Assembly: GCF_019649055.1 (NCBI RefSeq) | Contig: NW_026570257.1 | Location: 558,001 to 622,000 of the forward strand | Direction of reading: 5' to 3' | Source: Paramacrobiotus metropolitanus | Taxonomy: Eukaryota; Tardigrada; Eutardigrada; Parachela; Macrobiotidae | Length of the DNA: 64,000 nt | Shown here: positions 23,776 through 36,033 of the stretch, piece by piece | How the letters are laid out: each line of letters begins with the position of its first letter | Position numbering within the stretch: the stretch's first letter is position 1 | Made by a program: the position numbers and the translations under genes | The notes under the pieces: model-generated | Seen by the model: the letters and a program-made list of their open reading frames with translations, nothing else | What the model was told of the DNA's origin: nothing | Database searches by the model: none

Positions 23776-24061
23776 TGTATACACTACCCAGTTTGGTAGC
23801 GAAAGCTTTGGAGACCGCACGCGTGTTTCTGTTAAATCAACATTCAACACCTGGAAGTATCGACGGCGGCGCACAGCAAAGTACATACTATTTGGGAAAA
23901 TCCCAGTACTGCTCTGTAATGCAACAGTATGCGGTATTAAAGAAAGAGTAAACTTCCAAAAGCGTTTTAATTCTTGGGAAATGCATCGTCGAGTAAATGA
24001 ATCGCCGAGAAAAGAGACTTTCAGTTCTGAAGAGAGATTTCGCATAAGAGAAGCGTTGTAA
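23776..24061 (+). CDS. Unassigned terminal-exon-like ORF (about 95 codons)
   Basis: A polypyrimidine tract and CAG acceptor precede an open frame to the TAA at 24,059-24,061. It includes VSVKSTFNTWKY, then FGKIPVLLCNATVCGI, and a charged tail. The pattern of a hydrophobic strand with two close Cys is faintly like the end of a zona-pellucida-type domain, but I do not claim that family. About 100 nt of it are echoed at 5432-5560 in unit 1, where the frame is not kept over its length. No upstream exons were identified. Confidence 0.3.
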
Positions 24062-25820
24062 GGCAGCACAGTAACGGCCCCATGGATCCCCTTGCTCGAT
24101 CCCGGTCGACGAAAACAACTCGTAATCGCTTCCAGAGCAAGATAGCACAGACGGTGCGCAACTTTCCAGGGTTGTACTCATACGTACGTATGGGTACAAT
24201 TCTGGAAGGACTCTAAACATGACTGCAGTCTGCAGCACAATATCGCGTCGCACAGTGTTACCTGGAGTAATCTATGAAGTACTGATTCCAGCGCTAATAA
24301 TGCCAGCTTCAGAGAAATGGAGTGTCAAAAGAGCACAGTTGAGGAAAGAAAATATACGCTAACAAAGGGAGTACGTAATATACCGTTTTTGACCACACTG
24401 GAGATGCCTACTGTAGCGTTAAAAGCGGTACATAGCGTTAGAAATAGGATACAGTACATATATACGCTACAACTTTCGCTTTCGCGCACTCCGAATCACT
24501 TTTTTGTAATACTTTATATCGTTCTAAAGCTGAATGATTTGTATACATTGCTCTGCTCAGCATTGACTTACCACTTAGTCTAATCAGAAATACATCGGAA
24601 ACCGATACATTTCACCTCATGCAGATTTCTCTTCGTGCAATTAATAGCTCGCCGCATTACCGCATTTTCACCGGCGTATCTCGTTTTAGGCGTACCTTAT
24701 TTACGCGTATTTCTTATTTACGCGTATTTCTGCTGCGGTAATTGTTATTGATGGCTTTTTGTGATCAGTCATTTTCGTGGTTATTGGAGCAGCGCGTACG
24801 AGGAGCCTTCCGTATTTCTTCTGTCGTTATTAATCTCGTCGAGCCACTGCCTCAGCTAGTCTTCTTCAGTATAGTTGGGTGTTTCTACATTCGGTTTCTT
24901 GAACAGGACGTGATCAATGCAGAAGGCGGCTGCATAAACTCCGCTGTTGTTGGAGTCGGATGCCTGGCGCGAGGCTGAGGGCAGGCAGTGCGTAATTCCT
25001 CGTCTTGACTGCAAAAAGTCCATACCTGAAGCTTCGCCCAGACCGTCGGCTCCCATCCAAAGGGTGCACAGCACGCTGACCTTTAGTTCGGGCACCCATG
25101 TTGCTCTCAAAGTAACGAAGTGATCGCACACCGGTTTTCAGTGGTTGGATCAATGTGTGCCCTTTTTTCAGATCATCTCGGACTTGCTGGACTACTGCAT
25201 ACGGGTGGTGACATTTCATCACGCACCCCAGGGACCACCGTTCCTGTTAGCTGTAAGGCTGTTACTTCCTAAAAGATTGCGGCAGAGGATGCAAACGACA
25301 TCCAGTACTCGAACGTTCACTCGTGCAAAATTTCCTCCTGTATTAGTTGGGGTCCTTCGAAAAAAGGTCAAAGATCTCGCGCAAAGAGGATGGTTATGTT
25401 GCTTTGTTAGTGGCTCCTCTCCAGCGGCAGGCGCGTTGGCGAATGTGAAATGCGCTCCTTTTGGGTTCTTGACCAGCTTCGCGATGAGTGTTACGGTGCA
25501 ACCTAGCTTGATGGAGGTTTTGGTTTGCGCGGGATCTAGGGATTTCTCCGGGACGATGGGTAAGGGATCTCAGCAGTGTATGCACTCGTATGTGATGGTG
25601 TAATACTTGTGCGTGTCATGGTTTTATCCTCTTTGGTTAACGTACTGACGTGTTTCCTTTTGACAAACATTTGACTTATGTACTTTCTTATGTAGTTCTC
25701 CAATCTGTTAATGACAATAACTTCATTAATTTTCTTCGTCAGTTCTTTTACAAGGTCGACCATGGCTCCGCGTGTAAATACCACAAATAAGGTTTGAATT
25801 CGTCTCAGTAATCCCGGAAA

Positions 25821-26032
25821 GTACTGTCCAGTAACCCTCCACTTGGCACATTTTTTATTTTTCTACAGTTCAGACAGACGTGCGCTGTACGAGCACATTC
25901 AGCATTCAGCATTCAGTGAATTGAGTGATGTGACTGGGCAGGCAGCACATGTGAATGGTGAATGTGCTCGTACAGGTAGTACAGCTCACACCGTACAAAA
26001 AAGGTGCCAAGTGGAGGGTTACTCTACAGTAC
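25821..26032. mobile_element. MITE-like element with about 30-bp terminal inverted repeats
   Basis: The ends share TAACCCTCCACTTGGCAC (left about 25,830-25,849; right, inverted, about 26,003-26,021), and the similarity extends to GTACTGT at both outer ends. Inside, a second inverted pair (TACGAGCACATTC and GAATGTGCTCGTA) nests within it. It has no coding capacity and is 212 bp long. I could not identify a clear target-site duplication, so the superfamily is unknown. Confidence 0.7.
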
Positions 26033-26151
26033 AAGTCTTTCAAATTATTTCAGAATTTTTAATCCAGCAATTTCTTTGGATTAAAAACTGATTCTGCCTA
26101 GTTCGTCAACGCTACTTAACAACATAAAGTCGTAGAACTTTGTACGAGTAA

Positions 26152-26199
26152 GTACAAAACGTTTGTTGTTTAACCGTACAAAACGTTTGTTGTTTAACC
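26152..26199. repeat. 24-bp tandem duplication
   Basis: GTACAAAACGTTTGTTGTTT plus AACC occurs twice head to tail in the spacer upstream of the rGC. Confidence 0.85.
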
Positions 26200-26584
26200 G
26201 TACTTTACTGATTTGGTCAGCATCATGTTCACAGCTATGATATTATGCATTTGTTGCTACGATGCTTCAGCGTAATATAACACAATAAAATACTGGTCTG
26301 TTTTTAGACCGGAAATTTTGGGGCGCATAGCAAAGTTGTCTACGCGGTAACGCACCTTAAATATTTTAGTGCTTCCGAGATTTGACCGCGGTTTTTACTG
26401 GTGTTAGTGTTACTAATATATTACGGTTATTACCCGGCCCCAAGGCATGATTTCGTACGCTCCCCTAGCGAGCACAAACGGATACAGATTTCGAGCACCC
26501 AGCCGATCGCTTGGCGAATACGCAAAACTGTTTGATTCAAAATGGCTATAACTTTATTCTGACATTATGCGCGACAACTTCTTC

Positions 26585-26776
26585 GGTATCAAAAATCTTC
26601 CCACAATTTTCCTCATCTTTTGGCGCATTGGTTCGCAGACTTCATCCAGAACTAGATCCTGTTTTAACAGGATCTGGTTCTGGATGAAATCTTTTGTTAT
26701 AACAGGATCTGATTCATGAGATCTGTCAACCAAAGCGTCAAAAGATGAAGAAACGTTTGGGAAGATTTTTGATACC
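26585..26776. repeat. Imperfect inverted repeat of about 190 bp (foldback element)
   Basis: The outer ends GGTATCAAAAATCTTCCCA (26,585) and its complement ending GATACC (26,776) pair, and complementarity continues imperfectly through CATCTTTTG and the central GATCCTG blocks. Two small perfect hairpins (GATCCTGTTTTAACAGGATC) sit in the middle. It lies in the rGC upstream region of unit 2 only; the unit 1 copy lacks it, so it inserted after the duplication or was lost there. Confidence 0.75.
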
Positions 26777-27385
26777 AATTAAGTTGAACTTAGCAATAAT
26801 ATCTCAATACAACATGGAAGAGAGCCAGCGCATGTTTTTTTCTGTCGAAGAACCACTCTTGCGTCGCTATCCCTTTTAGGAATGCATGCTCGCCTGGCGA
26901 AAAGGAGGATAAGAAGTCGATTAGTTACCAGTTATTCGAACAGTATCGACGCCAGCGCGCTTTTTCTGAACACTGTCGGTACACTCTCACAGACGCTGTA
27001 ATTAGCATCAGTTTGTGTTGTCAATCGTGGACTGTTTGTGGCAGATGATGCATTATTGTCAATCATCCATACCGGCTACGATTTCCCCATTTACTGTTTG
27101 AAACTATTATTTTTTTGAAATAACCGTTTTCGGTAAATAACTAACACATAGACATACTGAGTACCTAGCTAACTGTCATACTGTCTGTATCATTGTCATA
27201 TTAATTGAAAAGTATATTAGCATTTATTTTTATTTCATTTATATTTAATTAAGCGGTTGTTAAGATTTGATTAGAATAGGAAAAATCTAATTTTTGATTT
27301 ACTTCCAAACTATGCCTGTAAAATACAGTTACACTGTAGGAACGGGTGCATTCACGTCTTGGAGTTTTTCTCTGGATCTACTGAC

Positions 27386-27693
27386 TGCAGTTATCCCTTG
27401 GGGTTCCCCGCTGGCCGTCCAAACTACAGTGGTATTCTGCAGGCGTTCATCGGGGAGCTATATGCTGCCAGCGGTTATTAAGCGCAAGTAACCGGAAATT
27501 CGGGCAACTAACCTTTGAGCGCTCGGTGCGCGGTGATCTGTATGTACACAAGTGTCCCTTGTGGCCTTTTTATCCTGCCATTTGTAATCCAGCTCATGCT
27601 GTCTTCCCAGATAAAAGATTCTACGAGCAGGGAGATCTCACGTGCAAGTATGTATGCAACTGCACACTGCCGAAACATCAATTTTGCAACTAG
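27386..27693 (+). other. Open Cys-rich stretch upstream of rGC, status uncertain
   Basis: One frame stays open from a CTGCAG acceptor-like site to the TAG at 27,688-27,690. It encodes a Cys-rich tail (CPLWPFYPAICNPA, then LTCKYVCNCTLPKHQFCN). The unit 1 counterpart (about 11,200-11,530) keeps most of the Cys but has an in-frame TAA. Differences between copies are a mix of silent and replacement changes. It may be an exon of a small secreted protein or chance; no start codon or partner exon was found. Confidence 0.25.
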
Positions 27694-27706
27694 ATGGGCT
27701 TAATAA

Positions 27707-30700
27707 ATGCTGATGTGTTTTTCACTAAATTATATTCTGTTTCCTTTACTGAAATACATATACATGCTATACGGAATGATCTCACATACCTTGAATTTCC
27801 AAGCTTTACTGCTTATAATAATCATTTCAACGTATCGTGGTATTGTTATTCTGGCGATTCATGTTATTCCTATTCGGATTGTTGAAATTTTCGTGGGAGA
27901 TAATCCGCTTTACGGTTATCCCACCACGAAGCCGGCATATGATGTGGCCTTCCGGGAAGTTCAACCACTGTATCCGCGCGTCAGTCGAAATCTAACAACC
28001 ATGATTAAATATCGTCCAGGTAACTTTACTTGTGGGGAAGCAGCTGGCGAAATGGTGGTTCTGATGAGTGAAATGTGGAATATGGCTGTGGACAAACATA
28101 CATCTGGACCAGTTATCCTGTTGGCTTCAGGTAAAGCAGCAGCCAGGTGCCTTTACGGACGAACACATTGTGCTCGCGTTGATTAGCCTTAATGATTTCT
28201 GCAGCTTGCATTTTTGCGACTGACAGGAAATAAAAAAATCAGCTGTCTGAATTTTTGCATGGCATTTAATGTGAAACGTGGATGCTTGGAAAATTTAAAG
28301 CTCCTTAAAAATTAAATAGCATATGTCGTCTGTACAGTGTACTCAGCAATTTCCCGCGTTTTCCATTCATTATAATGTGTTCGTTTATGTTTTTATCGTT
28401 ATACAGTATGTATACCATTTGTATGGCTGACTAACATACAGAGGAACATTAAGATTTAAAATACTTAAATACAATAAAAAATCAATATAAAAAACCTACA
28501 AGTGTAATTGTGTGTACCGCAGGATGCAGTACCGAAATCATTCCAGTCGGTGACTTTGCGCGAGGTAAGTCAGCGCGTGCATGCCTCACGGCTCACGCAA
28601 TTCTTTGTGAAAGTGAAATGCATCCAATTAATCTTTGTAGTTCAATATTTCTACTGCTGTATGTCGGGTGACTTTGGTTGAATAACCATGACTTGTGTGA
28701 AGTGGATATATATACAGTACTTCATTATGTCATGTCCAAGCCATAATATCGAGTCTCACGTGCATTAATTTATTCCTACTATCTGTTTCAGAGTTCCAGT
28801 TTCCAGTCCTTGCTAGGTAAAGCTTTCTAATGTTTCGGATTTAATTAGCGTTTGTGATGCAAACTTGGGGTGACAGCACAGTATTGTACTTGCGTAAATC
28901 AAGCTTCTGATCGCTCCTTAAGCCCGAATGTACTCGTAGCTCGGCTTCGATGGACATCTTTATGGACAATCAGCGTTTTCCAACGGTCATGGCACTAGGT
29001 GCAGCAGCCGTTGCGGCGGTGTCGCAATCGTTGCAGCTGCTGCTGGAGCAGCAAAACTGGACAACTTTGAGCATTCTCTGTCACCGGGATTCTGACGATC
29101 CCCTTCTGCCTGAACGATGTCTGTTCATTAGACGCTTTCTTGCCAAATATCGGTCGACAATTAATCCTTTATTTATTAATATTGTATCCAGTACCAGTAT
29201 CGAGATCAGCGATGCACTAGCACAAGCGAAATCTTACAGTTCCGGTGCGTGCAGTTACAGCTGTACTTACCGCCTACCGGTAGCATAAATTATTATTACC
29301 TACAAGGTATGCCTCGCGCATCCGCGCTCGGCACTTAAGTACTGGATAGCATTGGCTTTCTTTCGGTTTTACTTTCTCCGTCGTTACAGTCGGTGTTAAG
29401 TACTGGGCTTTATTCCAGTGCTCTACATTTCCTATACTTAAGACCCACTGAAATTATTTCCTGACCAGAGGTCACTGCAAATATTGGCAATCTATTGGCA
29501 GACCTATGGAAAATATGGAATTTTTCAAGACAGCTTGACTAAAACTGACCACGCACTGACGAATCCATAAAAACGGCGCATACATACGTCTTGGTTGATA
29601 AACTTGCACGAATATAAAGATATGGCGGACGTAATGCGTAGCCTTCCGCAAAAATGTGTACATTGTGCAACTTGCACTTGTACTTTGTACAGTTGTACTT
29701 CTATTTGGCTTTAATGTATCATATTAGGCACACATAACCAGCAAAAACTTGCAGATTAAGTACTGATGTGGGCTTAATGATTGTTTGTTGCTTGTAGTTA
29801 TCCTAATTCTGGCGCTACTTGACTACTGGAAACTATTCATGGTACCGCACCACCGTATAACTGGAAAAATTATGTTCCGTTTAGTATTGACGAGTTCTTT
29901 TTTAAATATGTCGATAATTGCTTTAATTTTACTCTATTTTTTTACAGGCATCTGCTGTGGATCTGAAGATGGACACAGGAAAGTTTGTATGTGTGACTCA
30001 CTGTTAGCGTTCGTGTTGTAGTGTATCTTACCGGTATCCAAGCGTTCCATACAAACCAGAATAACCATCATTACTTAATTTGGAACTAAAATGTATCCAA
30101 ATAAATTAGCATGTGCTTGCGACAGGTTATCATCGCTGTCATATTTCCCGCAGGTGTTTTTGGCTGTCCACTTTCCAGACATGTCCGTCGTTCAAAAACA
30201 ACAGGTTAGCTGGGATACCGACGACGAACTAACCAAGGTTAGTATTGAGTGCTCATCGAACTATCCGTATTAAGAATGTCCAGATCATTTGGAGGCTGGA
30301 GCAAAGAAGTAGATTTTTTTAAAAATGCGCATTTATAATAATTATAACTTTGTCTGTGCAGATTTCGCAAAGATTACTTCCGTTTTGGTTCGAAATATCC
30401 GCCATGAGCCCCCAACGCCTCGGCTGATCCAAGAATGGAGAACAGTGACGAGCGAAGCTCGTTCTAACTACGGAGCAATTTTACCAACCAATGCCCAGGT
30501 TAACAGGCTGAACGCTTTACAAATACTGAAATACTTGCTTACTGAGAAATATAGAATAAGCGGAAGTGCATGAGCTGCCTACGAGTATATAGGTAACAGC
30601 ATAAACGACGCTGACACATTGCGACCTTTGTTTTGCAGCTGAACCTGATGCAAATGTCTGCGTACGCTTCTGTTTATATGGCTTTTCAGGTAAGTTGCCT

Positions 30701-33700
30701 TGCGTACTGTGATCTTTTCGCTTTGTTCACAACTCAGAAATGTAATGTTTTTAGGTGAGATGATTCTAGAATGTATACGTGAGGCCAAAACCCAATCACA
30801 ACCCAATCAGAACTTACAGGTTCTTACAGGTGGCATTTTTTTAAAAAAAGGTTCTTAATGACACTTACGAGGATTTACACGATATGGACGGGATGGACCT
30901 GGCCGAACTGTTTCTGAACAAAACATTTCGAACGCCGGGACAAACAATAACCGTTGATAACGATGGAATGCGTTTAACTGATGTGTCCATCAGACAGTAC
31001 AACAACCAGACCTTCGTTCGTACAGTGAGTGCTTAACACAAGCTTACGTCATAAAGATTTCCTTTCGTAGTGTAAGGTAATGTACGTTATACCTAGTGTA
31101 CGTTAATGTAAACCTAGGCAGAATTTTGTAAAACTAAGGTCGCAGTCTATGCTATCACGAAATCGGTTACACTAGAGGGGTAGCTGAAGTCCTTGCGTTT
31201 GATGGTTAAATTTTACATTTATTGCTTGTCCTGCAACAGCTAACGTGGCTATATTCTGCGGAAATGGAAAGCCTAAATTTTGTGCTGAATGCAAGCCTTT
31301 TCTGGCCAGGGAATGATGGCGTTCTCCCGGCCAACAGCTTTCCTCCATGCGTTGATCGTATTTGCGTGGATAGGTCAACAGGTATAGAACTGACCGTAAA
31401 TGGATAGGAAACGTTGGAATTATGAACACCTATATCCGCAAACGCAGGTAGTCGACACCTTTATGCACAGTATTAAATAATTTATGATGAATTTGTATTA
31501 AGTATTTCTTTTTGTTGTTTATTGTATGTGCGGTAATAGGTCTTGGTTCGATCGATATTCATAAAACTTATTTCTCATCTGTTCAGGCAGTACAGTAATA
31601 ACATAAATCTTGTAACATCGTATTGTTTTGCCACTTAAGTTTTTCTATTTTGATTCATTCGTGTTTTAGTTTCTCCTGGAACATACGCATTGGATACATT
31701 TCTAGGAATTTTGGGAATCAGCGTAATTCTAATCATATGCTCGTATTGCAGGTAAGCAGACATACTAACAATAACTGCTGCTAGCTTTCATGACAGATAC
31801 ATCGTTGTGAAACTGATTTCATTTCTGCAGACGGAAAACCGAGCTAATGGAAAATAGTTGGTGGATGGTAGAAAATTCCGATATTGTGGATTTGACTATG
31901 AATCCAACAGTATTCAGGTTTGCCGGTCTGGCAGTACCTTTTGTCGACACACACGATGGAACTCCTAAATTTCAAAATGCTCTGTACAAAACATTTCGTG
32001 TGCAAGCGGCGCATGTTGCACATGTTAAAACAATTGACGATGTCCTGCGAAATCGAGCCGCTATAGCTGTCCTGAAACAGGTACTTCTATCCCTAAATAC
32101 TGTACTTTCTTAACAATGTTCATATTTTACTAAACATTTTTTCTTATTGCACCTCTTTGAACCAGATTTCATTTACTGACGGGCACCGATCGCCGGTCGT
32201 CGCCATCTTTTAAATTCTACAGTAAATTTAGATTTTCACAAATCACAATTGCTAACCACATTTACTTATGTATAAGGAAGGTTGTTATTCATGGTGCGCA
32301 ACAGTATGCAGTAGAACTGCGTTTTACTTAACATGTTTTACCGTATTTATGGTAGATTCGAGAATGCAACCATTTCAATTTGGGAAAATTCTATGGACTG
32401 CTATTACCGTCGCAGTGGACACCCACATTCAAAAGACTGCTGGCAATTGTTGAATGCGGCCAAAAGGGACTTTTGAGAAACTACATTGATCAGGATAACC
32501 TTGCCTTCAGCTGGGACTTGCGGTTCTCCCTTATGTGGGATCTATTTCGCGTAAAATATTAATTAAGAAGTCTTTCATGCTATTTCATTCTAAAACCAAG
32601 AACGATCGAAATCAGTACGTGGATAGTGAAATGGTGCGCATCATATTTGTAGGCACTAGAATACATCGGCCGAATCTCGCTCCGTATTCATGGTTCTCTG
32701 GATTTTTCTTCCCTGATAATTGATGAACATTTCAGCCTTAAAATTGCTAGACTCGGAATGCATCAGTTACAGCAGTCACTGCATAGTTCTCTAAAGGCAG
32801 CTGAATCGTTTCCACGAATTTGCTGTCTTTGGATGGCGCCGGAAGTATTACGGAATACTAGTCATGCTCATACATCGACTGCAGACATATTTAGCTTGGG
32901 CGTGATTCTGTACGAAATTGCTACCCGGAAAACCCCATTCAACGTCGATGTGTTCGACCCAGTTGCAATTGAAGGTACGAGTACCAAAAGGGCGCAAATA
33001 TGTGTTACTCCCGATTCCAGTTTAGGCATCTGTTGTTAATCTTGTAAAAGTATGATTATTTAAACGTTGTTCTTGTTCTTATAAACGAATGCTAACTGCA
33101 GCAATGGTGGAACGTGTTAAGAACGGTTTCCTAAAGCCTTCCACATATGAAATGAAAAACACTCACCCCACGATGGTTACTCTTATATACCGGTCATGGA
33201 CGTTTAATCCCCAAAGTCGCCCTTCAATCGGAGATTTTATGCACGGCTTAAATACTGTACATCCCCATACGAATATGTCCTTTACTGACAGTCTCCTGAT
33301 GCGCTTGCAAAAATACAATCTGGAATTGGAAGGCACCGTGACTAGTCGTACCATTGCTCTACGTGAAGAAGCAGATAAAGTGGACAACCTTCTGGGAAAT
33401 ATGCTTCCGAAGTACGAATCGCTATAATGTCTCTTTATTTTGTGCAACACACATGAAATTATTTTGCATCGTAGATCGATCGCTAAAGAGCTGAGAGACA
33501 AAAATTACGTCCAACCCGAGTTTTTCGAATCGGTATCCGTGATGTTTAGTGATATACCGGCGTTTAAACATGTTGTGACATGCTGTTCGCCACTTATGAT
33601 TGTGGAGTTCCTAAATAATCTGTATTCGATTTTGGATACATTAATTCCATCCTACGATGTGTACAAAGTGGAAGCCATTACGGACCAGTACATGGTACGA

Positions 33701-35028
33701 GAGTATTTCAACAGAACGCAAAAAGAATACTCATAAACAATATTATTTTCAGCTCTATGGCCTGCATACAGGGTTGACAGTGAATAGTTTGGGGTTGCGT
33801 TGAAAAGAGTAGTGAAACCAGGCACCCAGTCGCACACCCATGATATAAAGCACTCCTAATACGTACGATTATATTCGGTAACAGACACCGTCTTTCAGAT
33901 CGCAAGTGGGCTGCCGGCAAGAAATGGAATTATGCATGCGCAAGAAATTGGGCGATTAAGTTTGCAAATGCTACGATCAACGGATCATCTGACTTGTCTC
34001 ACGGATGGCCGCGACTTTCAGCTTGTATTGCGTATTGGAATTAACTCGGGTAAGGTGACAACCTGTCGTTACCCTACAGATTTTGTGGAACCTGGTAGAA
34101 ATGGACACAGTATAATTCACTTCTACACGCGTACTGGAATTGTCAGAGATAATATTATAATGTGTACTCATACGTATGAAATGTGTCCCATGTGGAAATT
34201 GTAATCATGTTGACGTATTATTTCACTGTATTTTATTTAGGACCTTGTGTTGGAGTTGTTATTGGCAAGCGACTTCCACATTACGTTCTGTAAGCCTGGA
34301 ATTTTCTGATGACGTACTCGTACTTTAAATGGCCTAACGTACCAAAGATACGGAAAAAAATAAACCTTTATCAGGAGCTTGTAGATCCAAGGTCTTATTT
34401 GAGTGACATTTTCGTACAGCATTTTAATCTGATGGTACATTATCACCTTTGTGTCGTGAAATACCACTTTTGCTGTTAATTATGGGATTCTATATGGTTT
34501 CTTGTGATTGTTTTTGATTTCTTCGTTTCATTACAGAGTTGGAGATACCATCAACACAGCCAGTCGTATCGAAACAAATGGCGAAGGTACACAAGCGCAA
34601 CCCTGTCGTACTGTAGTTCTTAGCGCTGATAATATCGGTTGTTGACCATTGCTTAGTGTGTAGTTATGTGAGCAGCATAGTTTTTTTGTTTAGCATTGTT
34701 TGCGTGAATTTGCTTTAACTCTAAGACCTATATTCTTACTAATATACCCAATGCTGTATGCTTGATAACCTTTACAGAATCTAGAGTTCATATTTCGGAA
34801 GCCACAAAGTGCTTGTTGGATGTCACCGGAAATTTCATCATCGAGCCAAGAGGTCAAGTTTGTGTTAAGGTACAGTCTGAACTTGGACGTCGGTACCGCG
34901 AATATTATTGTCGAACATTAGATAATCTGGCATTTCAGGGGAAAGGAAGTATGACAACTTATTGGTTACTCGACACAGTGGATGGTGTGTACAATTCGGC
35001 TAAAGAATTTTCGCAAAAAGAAAAATAA
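27707..35028 (+). CDS. Receptor (membrane) guanylate cyclase, 22 exons, about 1088 aa
   Basis: Exons: 27707-28130, 28523-28564, 28792-28816, 28940-29244, 29798-29841, 29948-29986, 30154-30237, 30373-30498, 30639-30689, 30851-31024, 31240-31381, 31670-31751, 31831-32080, 32356-32550, 32653-32974, 33102-33411, 33475-33694, 33899-34049, 34241-34289, 34537-34586, 34778-34869, 34939-35028; every junction keeps frame. An ANF-receptor-type ectodomain (to about 485) precedes one TM helix (about 492-511), a kinase-homology domain without HRD (SWWMVENSDI; WMAPEVL), a signalling helix (LEGTVTSRTIALREEADK) and a class III cyclase domain from about 872. It should make cGMP at the membrane. The metal Asp residues (898 in FSDI, 942), guanine-site Glu938, Asn1018 and Arg1022 are kept, but the usual Cys of the RYC motif is Val1011. 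A second Met at 27,776 may be the true start. Confidence 0.88.
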
Positions 35029-36033
35029 AGATGGCACCAGAATGGATAAATTAAGAACTATAAATGAAGATAAAATAACCACGCACTTTTCTAATGCAGT
35101 CCGAAAAAATGCGATACTTGAGAGTTTGAAATGTAATATCTTTGCTTTACCCAATTAATTAGTATAATAATTGCATTGCAGCGATGGTGTACCTACTATG
35201 TGGTTGATGGTGTACAGAATATAGATTGCTAAAAAATACATATAAGTACTAAAATCAGCTAATAAAGTTTGTTTGTAAACAAAAAATGCTCAGATGTAGA
35301 TTGAACTTTCCGACTAAAGGCTTAACCTCTTGCACGCCTGAGTACCCGGCTATGGAATTCACTTTAGGCGAAATCAGTCATTCTGAAGGCCATTCTGAAT
35401 TAAGACTTTCTGTTCATTTACTTTAGAGGGATTACCAGGTATTATTCTACCAAATTCTAGAAAAACTCCTGCTGATGAATGATGAAATATTATAATTTAA
35501 CAAGAGGCTCAAATAATTGATGACTTTGTATGCGTAGCATAATTTTACTGCTGGCCGTTCTTTTTACATCATATACTGCTTGCGACCTACTGCGTGCTTG
35601 ATTATGATATTAATAATTATTATACCCATCTACGGGGTATGTAATCTGAATGTCTCTGTATATTGCCGTATGCGTGTATGGGCATATTATTGTGATTCCA
35701 TTTCGCTGTTTATTAGAGCGAAAATTGCGAAACAGTACTGTACTTAATTGCTTCAGTTGAAATATCGCTTAGCACTACTCGTAGCCATTTCCATACCGCG
35801 ATACCAGATTTAGCTATACTTAGCGTAAAGCGCTTCCTAAATCCTTAATTATTATGATGTACGTAACAGAACCTGCGCAGAGTCTCCGTGACAACTTCCA
35901 AAGCACTGTGTACTGGTGGAAAAAATCCGACAATTAGACGTCATGAGCTAAAAATATGGCTTGGCTGTATTAGGATTTTACCGCGATCTTTCAAGAACTT
36001 TCGTAACTGCTAGCCTACTGCTATCGCGGCACC
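35029..36033. other. Intergenic, rGC 3' flank and upstream of the ATG13-like gene
   Basis: The first 240 nt are likely rGC 3' UTR. The rest is AT-rich with no ORF that I support. No TATA box is evident before the start at 36,034. Confidence 0.5.
35261..35266 (+). other. Poly(A) signal AATAAA of the rGC
   Basis: AATAAA 233 nt past the rGC stop codon is the best candidate cleavage signal; a second AATAAA overlaps the stop codon itself. Confidence 0.5.

Larger units (their letters stand above)
22937..26385. other. Spacer between CUB-B2 and the rGC upstream region
   Basis: The first 250 nt are 3' flank shared with B1. An unassigned terminal-exon-like ORF (23,776-24,061) and a MITE-like element (25,821-26,032) are listed separately. 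On the minus strand 24,856-25,131 is open and Cys-containing, but I cannot link it to splice sites or a family. A direct repeat of TTATTTACGCGTATTTC occurs near 24,700-24,735. Much of this stretch has no counterpart in unit 1. Confidence 0.4.
15345..29244 (+). repeat. Segmental tandem duplication, unit 2 (CUB-A2, CUB-B2, intact rGC 5' part)
   Basis: This is the partner of 590-11,984. It is longer because of extra sequence between B2 and the rGC (about 23.2-26.4 kb, including two inverted-repeat elements) and because it keeps rGC exons 1 and 2. The boundary on the right is set by unit 1, whose copy breaks inside exon 4; the rGC itself continues to 35,028. Confidence 0.8.

Noticed and set aside
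23776-24061. Calling the ORF a zona-pellucida domain
   Set aside because: Only a faint two-Cys strand pattern supports it; too little for a family call.
25145-25603. 152-codon plus-strand ORF and overlapping minus ORFs at 24.9-25.6 kb
   Set aside because: No family motif, no convincing splice sites and several competing frames; I could not choose one.
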